Assembly: GCA_033002965.1 (NCBI GenBank)
Contig: JAURVB010009040.1
Location: 1-64,000 of the forward strand
Length of the DNA: 64,000 bases
Reading direction: 5' to 3'
Source: Piper betle
Taxonomy: Eukaryota > Streptophyta > Magnoliopsida > Piperales > Piperaceae
Shown here: positions 26,501 to 34,720 of the stretch, piece after piece
Layout: each line of letters begins with the position of its first letter
Position numbering within the stretch: the first letter of the stretch is position 1
Program-made: the position numbers and the translations under genes
Notes under the pieces: model-generated
Databases searched by the model: none
What the model saw: only the letters and a program-made list of their open reading frames with translations
Told to the model about the DNA's origin: nothing

Positions 26501-26947
26501 TGTGGACGGGAAATGATGCAGTTTCTGTGGGTCTAGTTGATGCTGTGGGTGGGATGTCTCGAGCTATTGCCATTGCCAAGCAAAAGCTAATATACCGCAA
26601 GAACAACAGGTTTGCCGTTTTTCTGCTAGAGGCCAGTATTTCTGGGCCAAAAATTGTGTTCTCTTTTTCTGTCTAATGTGGATTGAACTTGTGTTAAATT
26701 GGGTATTTGTCACTAGGTAACATTGGTTGAGGTGTCTAAACATTCCCCTACACTGCCGGAGATCATTAGTGGCATAGGTAGCTCGCTTCTAGGAGTAGAC
26801 AAAGCTATAAATGAACTCCTGCGAGATATCCCGTTGTACGATGGTGTTCAAGCAAGAATGGATGGCATCCTATATGAAAGGTTGGAAGAAGGCATCTTTG
26901 GAAATCCAATCTTGTCACTAGTGAAGGACTATTTAGGTTCGTTGTAG
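2538..26947 (+). CDS. SPPA: SppA-type signal peptide peptidase / protease IV, chloroplast (3' part, eight exons, one frameshift)
   Basis: Exons: 2538-2602, 3899-4065, 21484-21553, 24817-24971, 25999-26104, 26307-26394, 26467-26609, 26717-26947. All introns are GT-AG and phases agree except in exon 26467-26609. The joined product is about 340 residues, the C-terminal half of plant SppA. Visible family landmarks are KWTLGLAGGK, GSISRVRGPLS, RIDSPGGDALASDL, SMSDVAASGGYY (nucleophile Ser codon 24887-24889), LTGSIGVV, IGFNKETISRG, VAQGRVWTG and VQARMDGI. In the family a Ser/Lys dyad cleaves peptides at the membrane; the plant form is a thylakoid protease. The catalytic Lys belongs to the N-terminal half, whose exons are not seen and presumably lie to the left. 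The exon at 26467-26609 lacks one base near 26586, so its tail QKANIPQ-type sequence is only readable in the next frame and a stop follows the last junction. Identity is very likely; whether this allele is functional is open. Confidence 0.93.
2603..3898 (+). other. SppA intron 2603-3898
   Basis: The intron runs from donor AG|GTACAAC to acceptor AAATGCAG|G; the split codon AG+G gives Arg, as expected within ..VDYRKYAKVRKW... Contents are AT-rich sequence and the G-tract at 3603; no other feature was recognised. Confidence 0.85.
3603..3632 (+). other. G-quadruplex-type G-tract in SppA intron
   Basis: The plus strand has five G-runs of three or more with 1-3 base loops (GGGGGTGGGGGTGTGGGGTG and onward). 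It lies about 270 bp upstream of the exon at 3899, on the coding strand and therefore in the pre-mRNA. Confidence 0.7.
4155..4250. repeat. Perfect 48-bp tandem duplication
   Basis: Units 4155-4202 and 4203-4250 are identical; each starts CTTACAAAAGAGTTCATCAG and ends GATGGTATTT. It lies 90 bp inside the SppA intron donor. The identity of the copies implies a recent event. Confidence 0.95.
5197..5449. repeat. 127-bp imperfect tandem duplication
   Basis: Units 5197-5323 and 5324-5449 both start CAGTTTAGCATAGTAGGAAG and end GAGAGAAAAGAT, with roughly half a dozen substitutions. No coding content. Confidence 0.9.
5450..6700. other. Intronic sequence, nothing recognised
   Basis: A mid-length frame at 5884-6105 has no family resemblance that I can see. 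There are no terminal repeats or target duplications. Confidence 0.5.
6700..8740 (-). mobile_element. LINE (non-LTR) reverse transcriptase and zf-RVT, degenerate
   Basis: On the minus strand, three adjacent broken frames give the reverse-transcriptase core of a plant L1-type LINE: CIKIDLRKAFDKIRWDFL with SKCVTTPSFSVMIN (8453-8677), then LMFADDLLIFSKD with the catalytic DD (8195-8398), then SFLWKGNIDAWGYHNVSW and GLGIQDIYEVNKVGLAKLFW (7668-8240). A zinc-binding RT tail follows (INWLLTFCLQ, ISFIWYERNKIIF; 6778-7056). Several frameshifts and stops separate the pieces, so it is a pseudogene. T-rich plus-strand sequence near 6680-6720 may be the remains of the 3' poly(A) end. Confidence 0.85.
8770..8905 (+). 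mobile_element. LINE fragment in opposite orientation
   Basis: The plus strand translates to YKEIWLREGDKNSQFFHSTV followed by LRNHIHEIVDSQG, the linker just upstream of the RT core in plant LINEs (family pattern GDxNTxFFH). It sits head to head with the minus-strand RT core that begins near 8700, so an inversion junction lies near 8700-8770. Confidence 0.7.
8970..9760 (-). mobile_element. LINE endonuclease fragment (minus), degenerate
   Basis: Minus-strand frames give the C-terminal part of an APE-type endonuclease (SNKHIDDTIVYRKLDRDLYN, then LLPKSFDHCSIFYV). Complement sequence near 9660-9760 matches the WNARG-type endonuclease start seen in the plus-strand copy at 11268. About 400 bp of it (8975-9400) recur in direct orientation at 10727-11130. 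Confidence 0.7.
9800..10730 (-). mobile_element. LINE ORF1 with DUF4283 gag-like domain and CCHC knuckle, degenerate
   Basis: Minus-strand frames 10511-10729 (DGFFLFKFSSEEDCENILHS) and 10395-10583 (PLILHKWHPG, VPIWVKFPELLP) are the DUF4283 region of LINE ORF1. Near 10210-10276 the complement reads KPKIFSKCNCFNHANSYC, a CCHC knuckle preceded by a stop where the family usually has Trp. The domain order on the minus strand (ORF1, endonuclease, RT, zf-RVT) agrees with one LINE running from about 10.73 kb down to 6.7 kb. Confidence 0.75.
10727..11130 (-). mobile_element. Second copy of the LINE endonuclease segment
   Basis: This is a direct repeat of 8975-9400 with scattered substitutions; both contain GAGGAACAATTGAG followed by GTTGCTCAATCTCACAT. 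It belongs to a second LINE copy or a segmental duplication. Confidence 0.7.
11190..11760 (+). mobile_element. LINE endonuclease N-terminus, plus strand
   Basis: From 11268 the plus strand reads MTSLGVWNARGLSCRAKRLD then MSLFGLSET, and further on PWILMDDFNCIRSNNERLGG (near 11670-11730). These are the Asn, Glu and Asp-Asn motifs of the APE endonuclease. The part 11190-11370 is an inverted copy of 9660-9835, so this LINE piece is flipped relative to its neighbours. Stops interrupt the frame. Confidence 0.75.
11847..12150. repeat. Direct repeat pair (about 85 bp, 11847-11930 and 12066-12150)
   Basis: Both copies contain TGTAAATTTTA followed by TTGTCTGATCA- and GCTGTTAGGAAAG-like words, and end near AAATATTTAC. 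They look like two remnants of one dispersed plant repeat end. No coding sequence is visible. Confidence 0.5.
12225..12620 (-). mobile_element. LINE zf-RVT tail, second copy
   Basis: The minus strand contains QMLHQLNFFEDEIKWLLTFC, closely similar to the tail at 6778-7056 (MLHQVKSFDEDINWLLTFCL). It is another degenerate LINE 3' piece in the same intron. Confidence 0.7.
12732..13523. mobile_element. Inverted-terminus repeat element containing a 365-bp tandem duplication
   Basis: The left end TAGTGTTGCCAACAGGT and the right-end complement TAGTATTGCCAACAAGT form inverted termini. Inside, 12782-13146 and 13147-13503 are near-identical tandem copies, each carrying a (TA)n run and an A-rich tract. 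I could not find a clean target duplication, so the superfamily is unassigned; hAT or another MITE type is possible. Confidence 0.55.
12782..13503. repeat. 365-bp tandem duplication
   Basis: CGAATATGCACTTAAATACT starts both copies (12782 and 13147). Differences are few substitutions and a shorter (TA)n in the second copy. Confidence 0.85.
13890..15445. mobile_element. Non-autonomous hAT-like DNA transposon, 1.56 kb
   Basis: It is flanked by an exact 8-bp direct repeat GTTATTAG (13882-13889 and 15446-15453), the target-duplication length of the hAT superfamily. The left end CAAGGCTTGC pairs with the right-end complement CATGGTTTGC, and both continue into a TTTCGG motif. The interior is AT-rich with several GATATC/ATATCG words (for example 14885-14925 and 15280-15360), which may be subterminal repeats. 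No transposase coding is visible. It lies in the large SppA intron. Confidence 0.8.
15454..17080. other. Intronic sequence between two transposons, nothing recognised
   Basis: It contains short frames (16063-16299 minus, 16650-16850 plus) without recognisable domains. An old repeat fragment is likely but not supported. Confidence 0.45.
17086..17355 (-). repeat. Left LTR of the small LTR element
   Basis: About 270 bp, homologous to 18264-18548 with small indels and substitutions. It starts TGATG and ends TTACA. The divergence between the two LTRs shows the insertion is not recent. Confidence 0.7.
18264..18548 (-). repeat. Right LTR of the small LTR element
   Basis: About 285 bp. It starts TGATG and ends ATCA, followed directly by the CATAT target duplication. 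Confidence 0.7.
18554..21483. other. Distal part of the 17.4-kb intron, nothing recognised
   Basis: T-rich intronic sequence leading to the acceptor at 21483. Small frames (19237-19425, 20197-20385, 20726-20908) are hydrophobic because of T-richness and resemble no family. Confidence 0.5.
21554..23629. other. SppA intron (part before the hAT element), nothing recognised
   Basis: The donor is CT|GTAAGA. Apart from the G-tract near 21745 and an A/T-rich stretch around 21960-22460, I see no repeat ends or coding sequence. Confidence 0.5.
21745..21770 (+). other. Second G-rich tract
   Basis: A run of about eight G, then GGGGG, GGG and GG in 26 bases, about 190 bp after the SppA exon 21484-21553. 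It is a weaker quadruplex candidate than the one at 3603. Confidence 0.5.
23638..24628. mobile_element. Non-autonomous hAT-like DNA transposon with GC-rich core, 991 bp
   Basis: The flanking 8-bp direct repeat GTTTTACC (23630-23637 and 24629-24636) is exact. The left end CATGGTTGCATAAATC pairs with the right-end complement CACTGTTGCACGAATC. Many GAATCGG words crowd both ends (23650-23710 and 24480-24615), like subterminal transposase-binding repeats. The middle (about 23950-24350) is strikingly GC-rich and internally repeated, unlike its AT-rich surroundings. Open frames across that core are compositional artefacts. It lies in the SppA intron 21554-24816. Confidence 0.82.
23996..24300. repeat. 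GC-rich minisatellite inside the hAT-like element, period about 103 bp
   Basis: The word GGCCACACGTCGG or a close variant recurs at 23996, 24131 and 24234. CGCTCTCGC recurs about 103 bp apart, near 24100 and 24203. The first interval is longer (135 bp) because GCGAGGTTGC is itself duplicated there. The composition is CpG-rich. Confidence 0.75.
24972..25998 (+). other. SppA intron 24972-25998
   Basis: Donor G|GTAAACAT, acceptor TTTCCTTTAG. About 1 kb of ordinary AT-rich intron without a recognised element. Confidence 0.85.
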
Positions 26948-28370
26948 CCTTATTCATTTGTGTAATTGTAAACTACGTCGAATGCAAGGAGTTTTTGACT
27001 ATTGCCCATCTCCTAAAAAACAGTGAAGGCGGTACAGGAATACTGGAATACCTTCCTTCCAGAATCTTTTAGATGTTCTAAGAAAATGAAAGCTTTTCAG
27101 GACGGGATTGTGTTTCCCATGCTGAAAACGTTTATATTCTGCATCCTTAGTGGAAACACTGATTTTCCAGGTTGAGAGCAAGCATTCTGTACAGTACAAT
27201 CTAAAAACAATATGAACTGATTCAAAAGAAGGTTGAATGTAAATGACAATCCTTGGCCGCACAACTATCAAGGGAATCTAATAATATACGCCCGAACTAT
27301 TCGCTCCGCTGCAACACACGCTATCGAAGTCCTAGATGCACCTCCTAAGAAAAACATGTGGCCTGCTTGTGTGGCCCACTTGAAGGAACAGATGGAGGCC
27401 CATCATTTCTTCCCTTCAAGCCTTCTCGGTTCTTTTCTCAAGTATCAAAAACAAAGAAAAACTTCTTCCTGGTTCTTAACATCTTACGCATGAAAAATTA
27501 TTTTTGAGAAAAGTTTTATTTTGACCGCCACGAACTTCGCTAAGCCCTTCCCGATCCATCGTTACCATAAACCTTTGATCTTAGTTCACACCACCACACT
27601 TTTTATACAATATTCAGTATTCTTCGGTTGAGAAATGACCACCGGCGGCGGCGCTAGATGAGGTCTGCAGCTACACAGGTGGTAGCAAGACGCAGATGGA
27701 AAGACAGTGGTGGCTTTAAAATAATTTTTATAAAAAAGTTTAGTTTAAAACTATCACTCCCTTTATATTAAAGCGTTTGGAAACTCTCATCCCATTTCCA
27801 CTTTTCTTATTTTAACTTTGGCCCTTAATAGTTTTAGTGGCCTACCATGCTTAATTAAGTATTTTTATTATTTATTTGTTATTGGAAAAATATTAGACTA
27901 TATATCAAGAAATTTAAAAAAATTAATGAATTTGAACATATTTACACTTATATTATTAATCGAATTAAATTTGTTATTTAAAATATATATTTAATTAAAC
28001 TTTTTACATTATTTAATATTTTTATTCTTTTATTTTATTATGAAGAAAATTTAGAGTATAATTCTATCTAATTAAAAATAGTAAAAAATAATTGTTACCT
28101 TTTAAGTACTAAAATTTTACTTAGAATTATTATCATCTACTTATTATACGTAACCAATTAAAATTAAATTTGTACACAATTACTGTCTTTTTTAAATAGA
28201 TTTTGAAAGTTAAATGTTTTTTAGAATTTATTTTACATATTATTAATATATGTCATTAATAAATTTCAAACATTGCTGGCACATCATGCAGGTTCTAGTT
28301 TTATTTATACCACATATATAAAATTATAGTGTGAATAATCTGAATCCCTCTCCTAGGCCTAATTTTACAA
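26948..28370. other. SppA 3' flank and AT-rich intergenic sequence
   Basis: It begins with the presumed 3' UTR after the stop at 26945-26947. A plus-strand frame at 27233-27493 resembles no family I know. From about 27720 to 28330 the sequence is very AT-rich with no repeat ends found. The missing second end of the CACTA element should lie near here, but I could not find a CACTA-type terminus. Confidence 0.5.
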
Positions 28371-28379
28371 GCTACCTAG

Positions 28380-28760
28380 TCTATCTCGGTGCTTAGATGG
28401 GTAAGCCATGTAATACAATTTTTGGGTTTGAGAGGTTAGTATGAATACATCAAATGGGTTAATGTACTTCCATGTTTAACTTTAACAAAACCATGGGGAT
28501 GTACGACTTGTAGTCTCCTTGTTGTGTCAAACCAATGACACTTAAACAAGACAACTTGATCTTCACCATATTGTAAATCAAATACATTGAGTAGGACCCC
28601 ATCGAAATCTAACCCTTCTTTAGACTACACACTACCCTTAACACAAACACCACTACAGGATGTCCATCAAAGGTTGTCATGGATGTTGATGCAAAATTTG
28701 AAACTATTTATATAATATCCTTTGAAATGTCTAACATGACGAGATGATCCATATGATAAT
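28380..28760 (-). mobile_element. CACTA (En/Spm) transposase C-terminal DUF4216 region, degenerate
   Basis: The complement reads FDGVLLNVFDLQYGEDQVVL then FKCHWFDTTRR, a close match to the DUF4216 signature of plant TNP2-type CACTA proteins (YGxLxDIIELxY..VVLFKCxWFD). Just upstream, HFKGYYINSFKF and TSCSGVCVKGSV correspond to the family's INGYRFHT and TQNSGVxV segments. Stops interrupt the frame. Confidence 0.75.
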
Positions 28761-28989
28761 GTGCGAATACGATTATATATTTGCATGCCTTGACATGTAT
28801 AAACCCACAAGACAAGAAACATTTTAAATCATATAATTTAATAAATCAAATAATATATTTACAATTATAAATATAGTAATCGGTTATTTTAAAAATTAAC
28901 ATACATATTAATGGAGCCACCCAGCAAAAGCAAATCTCTGTATTGCGATAATGCTTTGTGGGTGATGTCTAGTTTATGCATCAAATAAT

Positions 28990-29320
28990 CTTTAATATAA
29001 AAAGAAATAAGCAAAAGAAGGGCTACAAAAAACTCAACCCATGTGTGAGAACATTAGTTGAATTGCACTTAATCAAGATAAAGTCCAATATCTTCACAAG
29101 TTTAAGAAGACACAAGTATGAGCAATATGTAGTTCTTCATCTCCAAGCATACAAAAATCATCTTTTTGAGGCATCTCTCGTCCTAGGTGAGAAAAAATTG
29201 ATTGACAACCCAGTCAACTCTTGGTCCACCATCATCATTTTGTATAACACGTTCATCCTCAAAATAGAAGGAACAAAATATTGACATTTCCTATATAGAA
29301 CCTTCTAGATACACCTTATT
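28990..29320 (-). mobile_element. Possible CACTA DUF4218 remnant
   Basis: The complement contains EDERVIQNDDGGPRVDWVVN and DDFCMLGDEELHIAHTCVF, which loosely resemble the region between TNP2 and DUF4216 in CACTA proteins. The position is right for the split element, but the match is weak and multiply frameshifted. Confidence 0.4.
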
Positions 29321-29579
29321 TGATTCTTTCTTCTTTAAATATTAAAAAAATCTTTGAAAATGATACAATCATTTATAATGCATAGGTAAATTCTCCATTG
29401 AATAAAAAAAGCTTCGTGGTAAGATTTTTCTAATTGCTTACCGTGTTCAACAACCAATGATGTTGATGTAACATCTCCAAAAAAAAATGGCATTTGTCTG
29501 TTATTGTGTTCCACATAGGTTAAGGAATTAAATAACAGAAAACAATAGGCGCAAGCCTTTGCAAGAACGTAGGACAATT

Positions 29580-31440
29580 GTGGCTTTCAAATTACTCATT
29601 TTTGTGGTATATACTGATGCGTCAGGAATTGGATCAAGATGTGTGCTCATGCAGAGAGACAAGTTATTGCCTATGCTTCGAGAATATTGAAGCCGTATGA
29701 GAAGAATTATCCAACTCATGATTTGTAGATAGCCACAGTGCATCAAGCATTGAAAACTTGGAAACATTAATTATATAGAACTCCATTCAAGTTAATGGCT
29801 GACCATCAAAGTTTAAAGTATATTTTCACCCAAAAGGATTTAAACAATAGGTAAAGGAGATGGTTAGAATTCCTAATTGATTATGATGTTAAGATTGACT
29901 ATCATAGAGGAAAGGCTAATAAAGTGGCCAATGCTTTGAGTTGTTATGCAACTGAGTTTGGAGATTGAGGCATCGTAACTATGATGGCTCAATTAATGAT
30001 ATTACCAATTGTAATTAGTAGAGATAGGTTAGACAGGAAAGAGATGTGTTGCCAAATCATTGGATCTCTATACGGGCATATACTGGATTTTCTAAAGTTG
30101 ATGATAGATTATTTCAATTGAATGATCAACTTTATGTTCCACATGTTCCAAAATTTTTTGATCTCCATAGTAATATGCTTTTGGAAGCACATGCTTTTAG
30201 AAGTGTTGTGTATCTTGGATCTACAATTATATATTCTGATGTGTGAAGAACATATTAGTGGTCAGGTATGAAAAAGGATGTAATTGATTTTGAGTAAAAA
30301 TGTCTAGCGAGTAGATTAAGGTGAAACACATGAGGCCAGGTGGTACTTTGCATCCTTTGGTAATTCCTGAGCGGAAGTGGGAATGTATCACCTATGAATT
30401 CATCTCTGGCTTACCAAAAACAAAAAATTGCCATGATGCAATTTGGGTGATTGTTGATAGGTTGACCAAATCAGCTCATTTTATTCCAATTAAGATGGAT
30501 TTTACCTTAGAAAAATTGGCAAAGCTTGTATATCTCAGAGGTTGTAAGGTATCATGTAGTGCCAAAATAGTGTCGGTTCATGATTAGAGATTTACTTCCA
30601 AATTTTAAGGAAACATTAGGTACTCAATTGTCTTTTAGTACAGCTTTTCATTTTCAAATTAATGGACAATCTAAGCGTATTATTCATACTTTAGAGGATT
30701 TGCTTCGAGCATGCATATTAGGTTTTGATGGTAGTTGGGAGGAACATCTACCTTTAGTAAAATTTTCTTGCAACAATAGTTACAAGGCAAGCATTGGTAT
30801 GGCACCGTTTGAGGCATTATATGCGAGACCTTGCAGATCCCCATCTTGTTGGGTTGAGGGTGGTGTAGTATGTTGGTTGGACTGGATATGATTTTACAAT
30901 CTCAAGAAGTTAGGTATCAAAGAAGAAAATGAATGAAAGTGGCTCAAGATTGACAAAAGTCCTATGTTGATTACAAATGTCGTGAACATAAGTTTAAGGT
31001 GAATGACCTTGTGTTCCTTAACATGTTACCTTCAAAAGGTAACATGAGATTTGGGAATAAGAGAAAGCTTATCCCAAGGTATATTAAACTATTTCCTATT
31101 TTGAAACTGGTTGGTGAGGTAGTTTATGAGTTAGCTTTATCTCCACATTTATCAGCGGTTCATCTAGTGTTCTATATTTCTATGTTGAGGAGGTATATCC
31201 CATATCCATTTCATTTTATTAGTTATGAAGAGATTGAATTGAAGCCGAACTTGTCATATGAGGAGCAAGCATAGTGTATTCTTGACCATCAAGAAAAGAT
31301 GTGTCACAATATGGTAATAAAATTGGTTCGGGTACAATGGGGTCATAGAGGTATCCAGGAAACCACATGGGAGTTAGAGGATGTGTTGAGGAAGAGTCAC
31401 CCTTGCTTGTTTGAGGTTTCAACTTTCAGTTGAGGTATTT
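29580..31440 (+). mobile_element. Ty3/gypsy polyprotein remnant (RNase H, integrase, C-terminal domain)
   Basis: In order on the plus strand: RNase H (VYTDASGIG, AYASRILKPYEKNYPTHDL), the end of RNase H ([20 protein letters not shown] then VANALS, 29855-29940), and integrase core (WECITYEFISGLPKTKNCHD, VIVDRLTKSAHFIPI, 30378-30500). After a frameshift near 30600 come GTQLSFSTAFHFQING and EEHLPLVKFSCNNSY (30625-30790). The C-terminal region is MRFGNKRKLIPRYIKLFPIL (31045-31105). Gag, protease and most of the RT are missing. Many stops; not functional. Confidence 0.85.
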
Positions 31441-31485
31441 ACTTTATTTCTTGTTGGCGATGTATTTGTGTTTGTAGGTTGTGTT

Positions 31486-32165
31486 TGTAATGACCCGCCC
31501 TAACTATCCGGGGGTTACTCAAAAACATAAATGATGCAACAATAACATTAAAGAACATGAATTGTAATAGGACAAATAAGTCTAGAAATTTATAAGTAAT
31601 AAAAATAAATCATGTTACTGATAGCATGAGACAATACGTAAAATAAATTAACTAGGTGAGTACAAAGTCTCATAATCTCTGACCGTTTCCCATAACCACA
31701 TTTATAACACAAGAGAATAAAAGGAAGTTCAATTTATTATCAATTCACCAAACCTAGGTTGTAAAAGAACCACAAACCACACTCTTAAACCTCAGTCTAA
31801 AGCTGCACCTGCGGAGGCAATTCTGCGTTAGTGATAAAACCACTATACCGCATAATTAAATGAAACAAGTCAATATAATACCTATTATCATTTCTCGAGA
31901 CTTTTAGCAATTATGAGCCTATGCTGAGCTCCAATTATGCTGGGAGGGGTGGCCACCATGCGCTGAGTGCAACCGGGGTCAATGAATTAACTCAATTCAA
32001 CACAGGGCAGCACCCCTGACGATTAAATACATGTACAATTAAATACTTGCCCCCATGCCGAAAGGGGTGACAGGGCGCAATGGCACAAAACGACTCATCA
32101 TGCACTTGTGATACAGGCCGTGGGCCACGTAGCGTGTGTGCGCGTACATGGGATTGTAGCTGAAT
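31486..32165. repeat. GACCCG-type LTR-like repeat (family B), copy 1
   Basis: It starts TGTAATGACCCGCC, just after the gypsy remnant, and may be that element's 3' LTR. About 400 bp are shared with copies at 33400 and 52293, including CCGTTTCCCATA, GGAGGCAATTC and TTAGTGATAAAACCACTA. The part 32035-32160 is inverted relative to copy 3. Confidence 0.7.
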
Positions 32166-33040
32166 GAGGTGGCCATCCATTAATAGATCATCCATTAATA
32201 GACCATCCACATGGTGGGTTGTGTCTTTTAATTGTACATGTATTAATGTTCAAATCTTTAGTTTCTTATACCAAGATTCATTGTCTTTTCATTTCCTTTT
32301 TCTTTCATTTTCTATGAAAAACTTTGTTCTTATATATACATCTTCTTACCCTGAATTCTAAATCGTATCACTATCATCCTTTCACCTTTTGTGAAGTTTT
32401 TCCAACATCATCATTGGTGCTAGAGTTTGCCAGAATTTGCCATTGATATTGGTTGCACGTCAAGATACCCATATGTCAAGCATATTTTGAAGTGCATATT
32501 TTTATTGTTAGATTTGCGGCAAATCATTATTCTTGTGAGTATGTCATTCTTTAGTCTTCTTCTTTTCTCTCACATTTGATGAAATTCTATAACTTTTGAC
32601 AAGAATTGGAACCTTGATATTGTATACCTACAGTTTTGCTAAAACTTCTATTTTAGTAACTCTTGCATTATTATTTTATTATTTGTCCTTCATTCATTTG
32701 ACACATACACATACTCCTCTTGCATTGTTGTCATGCTATTTTGTGTTTTTTTCTTATTTTATTTTGTTATCAAACGTCTTTTCTTTTGACTAAGTATACT
32801 GATGTAATAACCCCATGTTTTGGAAACTTATATTTTCAGTAATTTATAATATTTTGGATAATATTTTTGTTTCCTTTTTTCTATGCTTGTTGCGGTTATG
32901 GGTAGTGGTTGTCTTCCTTCCAATATGCTAAGTAGGTTTAGATCTATATGGAGTTCGTGGTTGTGGCCCTCCATGAAATTGGGTTAAGATATAGCAATAT
33001 TAAATAATATAATATTTCAAGTCAGTTCAAGAATGAACCG
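32166..33040. other. AT-rich spacer, nothing recognised
   Basis: A short duplicated ATCCATTAATAGA motif occurs at 32176 and 32190. The rest is T-rich sequence without domains or clear repeat ends. It separates family B copy 1 from the CACTA transposase piece. Confidence 0.45.
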
Positions 33041-33051
33041 AGCATGGGATG

Positions 33052-33425
33052 TTACAAGCCAATATTAATCCACTCTTGATTTGATCTACTCACTTGTTCA
33101 TATTGGTGGTGGCCCATCCTTTTCAACTCTATTCTTGAAAAACTGGTGTCCTTGTCATATGAAGGGGTGATCAAGGGGAAGATGTCATCAGAGAAAATCA
33201 AACCATGAGTGTTTGCCAGAGTCTTGAAGACGAAAAGCTTTAGTTTTTTCCTTACAAATAGGACAAGCAAGCCTTCCATGGGTGCTCCATTCTGATAAAA
33301 TTCCAGAAGATGGGTAATCATTAATTGTCCATAACAAAGCTACACGCATTTGAAAATTTTGTCTTAGTGAAACATCCCATCTCAACACAATCGGCCCAGA
33401 ACATGAATTTAGATACAACAACTAG
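33052..33425 (-). mobile_element. CACTA transposase TNP2 core fragment
   Basis: The minus strand reads DVSLRQNFQMRVALLWTIND, YPSSGILSEWSTHGRLACPI, CKEKTKAFRLQDSGKHSWFD. This is the conserved TNP2 stretch (LRAxLLxTINDFPAYGxLSGWSTxGxxACPxC). After a frame change it continues DDIFPLITPSYDKDTSFSRI. The fragment breaks off at about 33425, where family B sequence begins. Confidence 0.85.
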
Positions 33426-33759
33426 TCTTGCAACATATAATATAAATCATAACAATAAATCATGTGCTCTAAAATTTAAAATAACCGTTCCACAGTCTTG
33501 GATCGTTTCCCATAGCCACATTTATAACAAAAGAGAATAATAAGGAAGTCTAACTTTATTGTCGATTCACTATACCTGGGTTGGTAAAAGAACCACCAAC
33601 CACACTTCTATTCTTTAGTCCAAAGTTGTTCACCTGCGGAGGCAATTCCACGTTAGTGATAAAACCACTAAGCCGCATAATTAAATGAAACAAGTCAATA
33701 AAATCCCTATTATCATTCCACCCGTTTATATTATAGTTTCACACAAGCAATGAGTAATT

Positions 33760-34470
33760 ATCCCTCAGGTCATTCTGAGATTTGTAAAAGTCGACTCCCA
33801 GCTCATTCTGAGATTAGAAAACGTCTCCCAGCTCATCCTGAGATTAGGTGGTCTCCCAATTCATTTTGAGATTAGTCATGGTCCCCCAGTTCATTCTGAG
33901 ATTTGAACATTGTCTCCCAGCTCATTCTGAGATTTGGTGGTCTCCTAATTCATTTTGGGATTAGTCATGGTCCCCCAATTTATCTTGAGGTTAAAATCAT
34001 CTCCCAGCTCATTCTAAGATTAGGAAACGACTCTCAGCTCATTCTGAGATTAGGTGGTCTCCCAATTCATCTTGAGATTAGTCATGGTCCCCCAATTCAT
34101 CTTGAGGTTAAAATCGTCTCCCAGCTCATTCTGAGATTAGAAAATTGTCTCCCAGCTCATCCTGAGATTAGGAAACGGCTCCCAGCTCACTCTGAGATTA
34201 GGTGGTCTCCCAATTCATCTTGAGATTAGTCATGTTCCCCCAATTCATCTTGAGGTGAAAATCATCTCCCACCTCATTCTGAGATTAGAAAATTGTCTCC
34301 CAGCTCATTCTGAGATTAGGAAACGGCTCCCAACTCATTCTAAGATTAGGAAACAGCTCCCAGCTCATTCTGAGATTAGGTGGTCTCCCAATTTATCTTG
34401 AGATTAGTCATGGTCCTCCAATTCATCTTGAGGTTAAAATCGTCTCCCAGCTCATTCTGAGATTAGTGCC
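33760..34470. repeat. 30-bp minisatellite with higher-order structure
   Basis: The unit is about 29.6 bp, of the form TCTCCCAGCTCATTCTGAGA + TTAGGAAACG. Variant units read CCAATTCATCTTGAGATTAG and CCAATTCATCTTGAGGTTAA. GAGGT(T/G)AAAAT marks block ends at about 33987, 34104, 34252 and 34430. The intervals of 117, 148 and 178 bp equal 4, 5 and 6 units. Confidence 0.92.
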
Positions 34471-34619
34471 GACAAAGGCTACTAATTTGGGAAAATAGAA
34501 CATTTAATCTAGATATACAAGTGTGAGAAAATATAACATTTCAAATAATTATAAGGACAATACAACATTCCAAATAATTATACGGATAATATAACATTTC
34601 AAATAATTATATGGACACA

Positions 34620-34720
34620 CATAGTAATTTTAAAGGTGCGGCCCTGTGTCAGACTGAGTCAATTCCTTGACCCCGATTGCGTTACAGTGCATGGTGGTTG
34701 AATCTGGGCTCAGGCTGACC
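34620..34720 (-). repeat. Inverted family B segment inside copy 2
   Basis: The reverse complement of about 34636-34705 matches copy 1 at about 31945-32015 (words CAACCACCATGC, GGGGTCAA, ACACAGGGC). The internal segment is therefore flipped between copies. Confidence 0.6.

Noticed and set aside
26610..26676. Read-through of SppA exon 26467-26609 to a later donor to rescue the frame
   Set aside because: In-frame donors downstream are weak or leave a very short intron; the next-frame match to the family up to the normal donor at 26610 is much better explained by a one-base deletion.
27233..27493. 86-aa plus-strand frame after the SppA gene
   Set aside because: No recognisable family, no splice or promoter context; kept only as intergenic sequence.
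33903..34223. Open frame with repeated SQLILRL-type peptide
   Set aside because: It is only the minisatellite read in one frame (unit length close to a multiple of 3); no start context, no homologue.
33760..34470. Regularly spaced 30-bp repeats that could suggest a CRISPR array
   Set aside because: Units are directly adjacent without unique spacers, vary by substitution, and sit in plant retroelement sequence.
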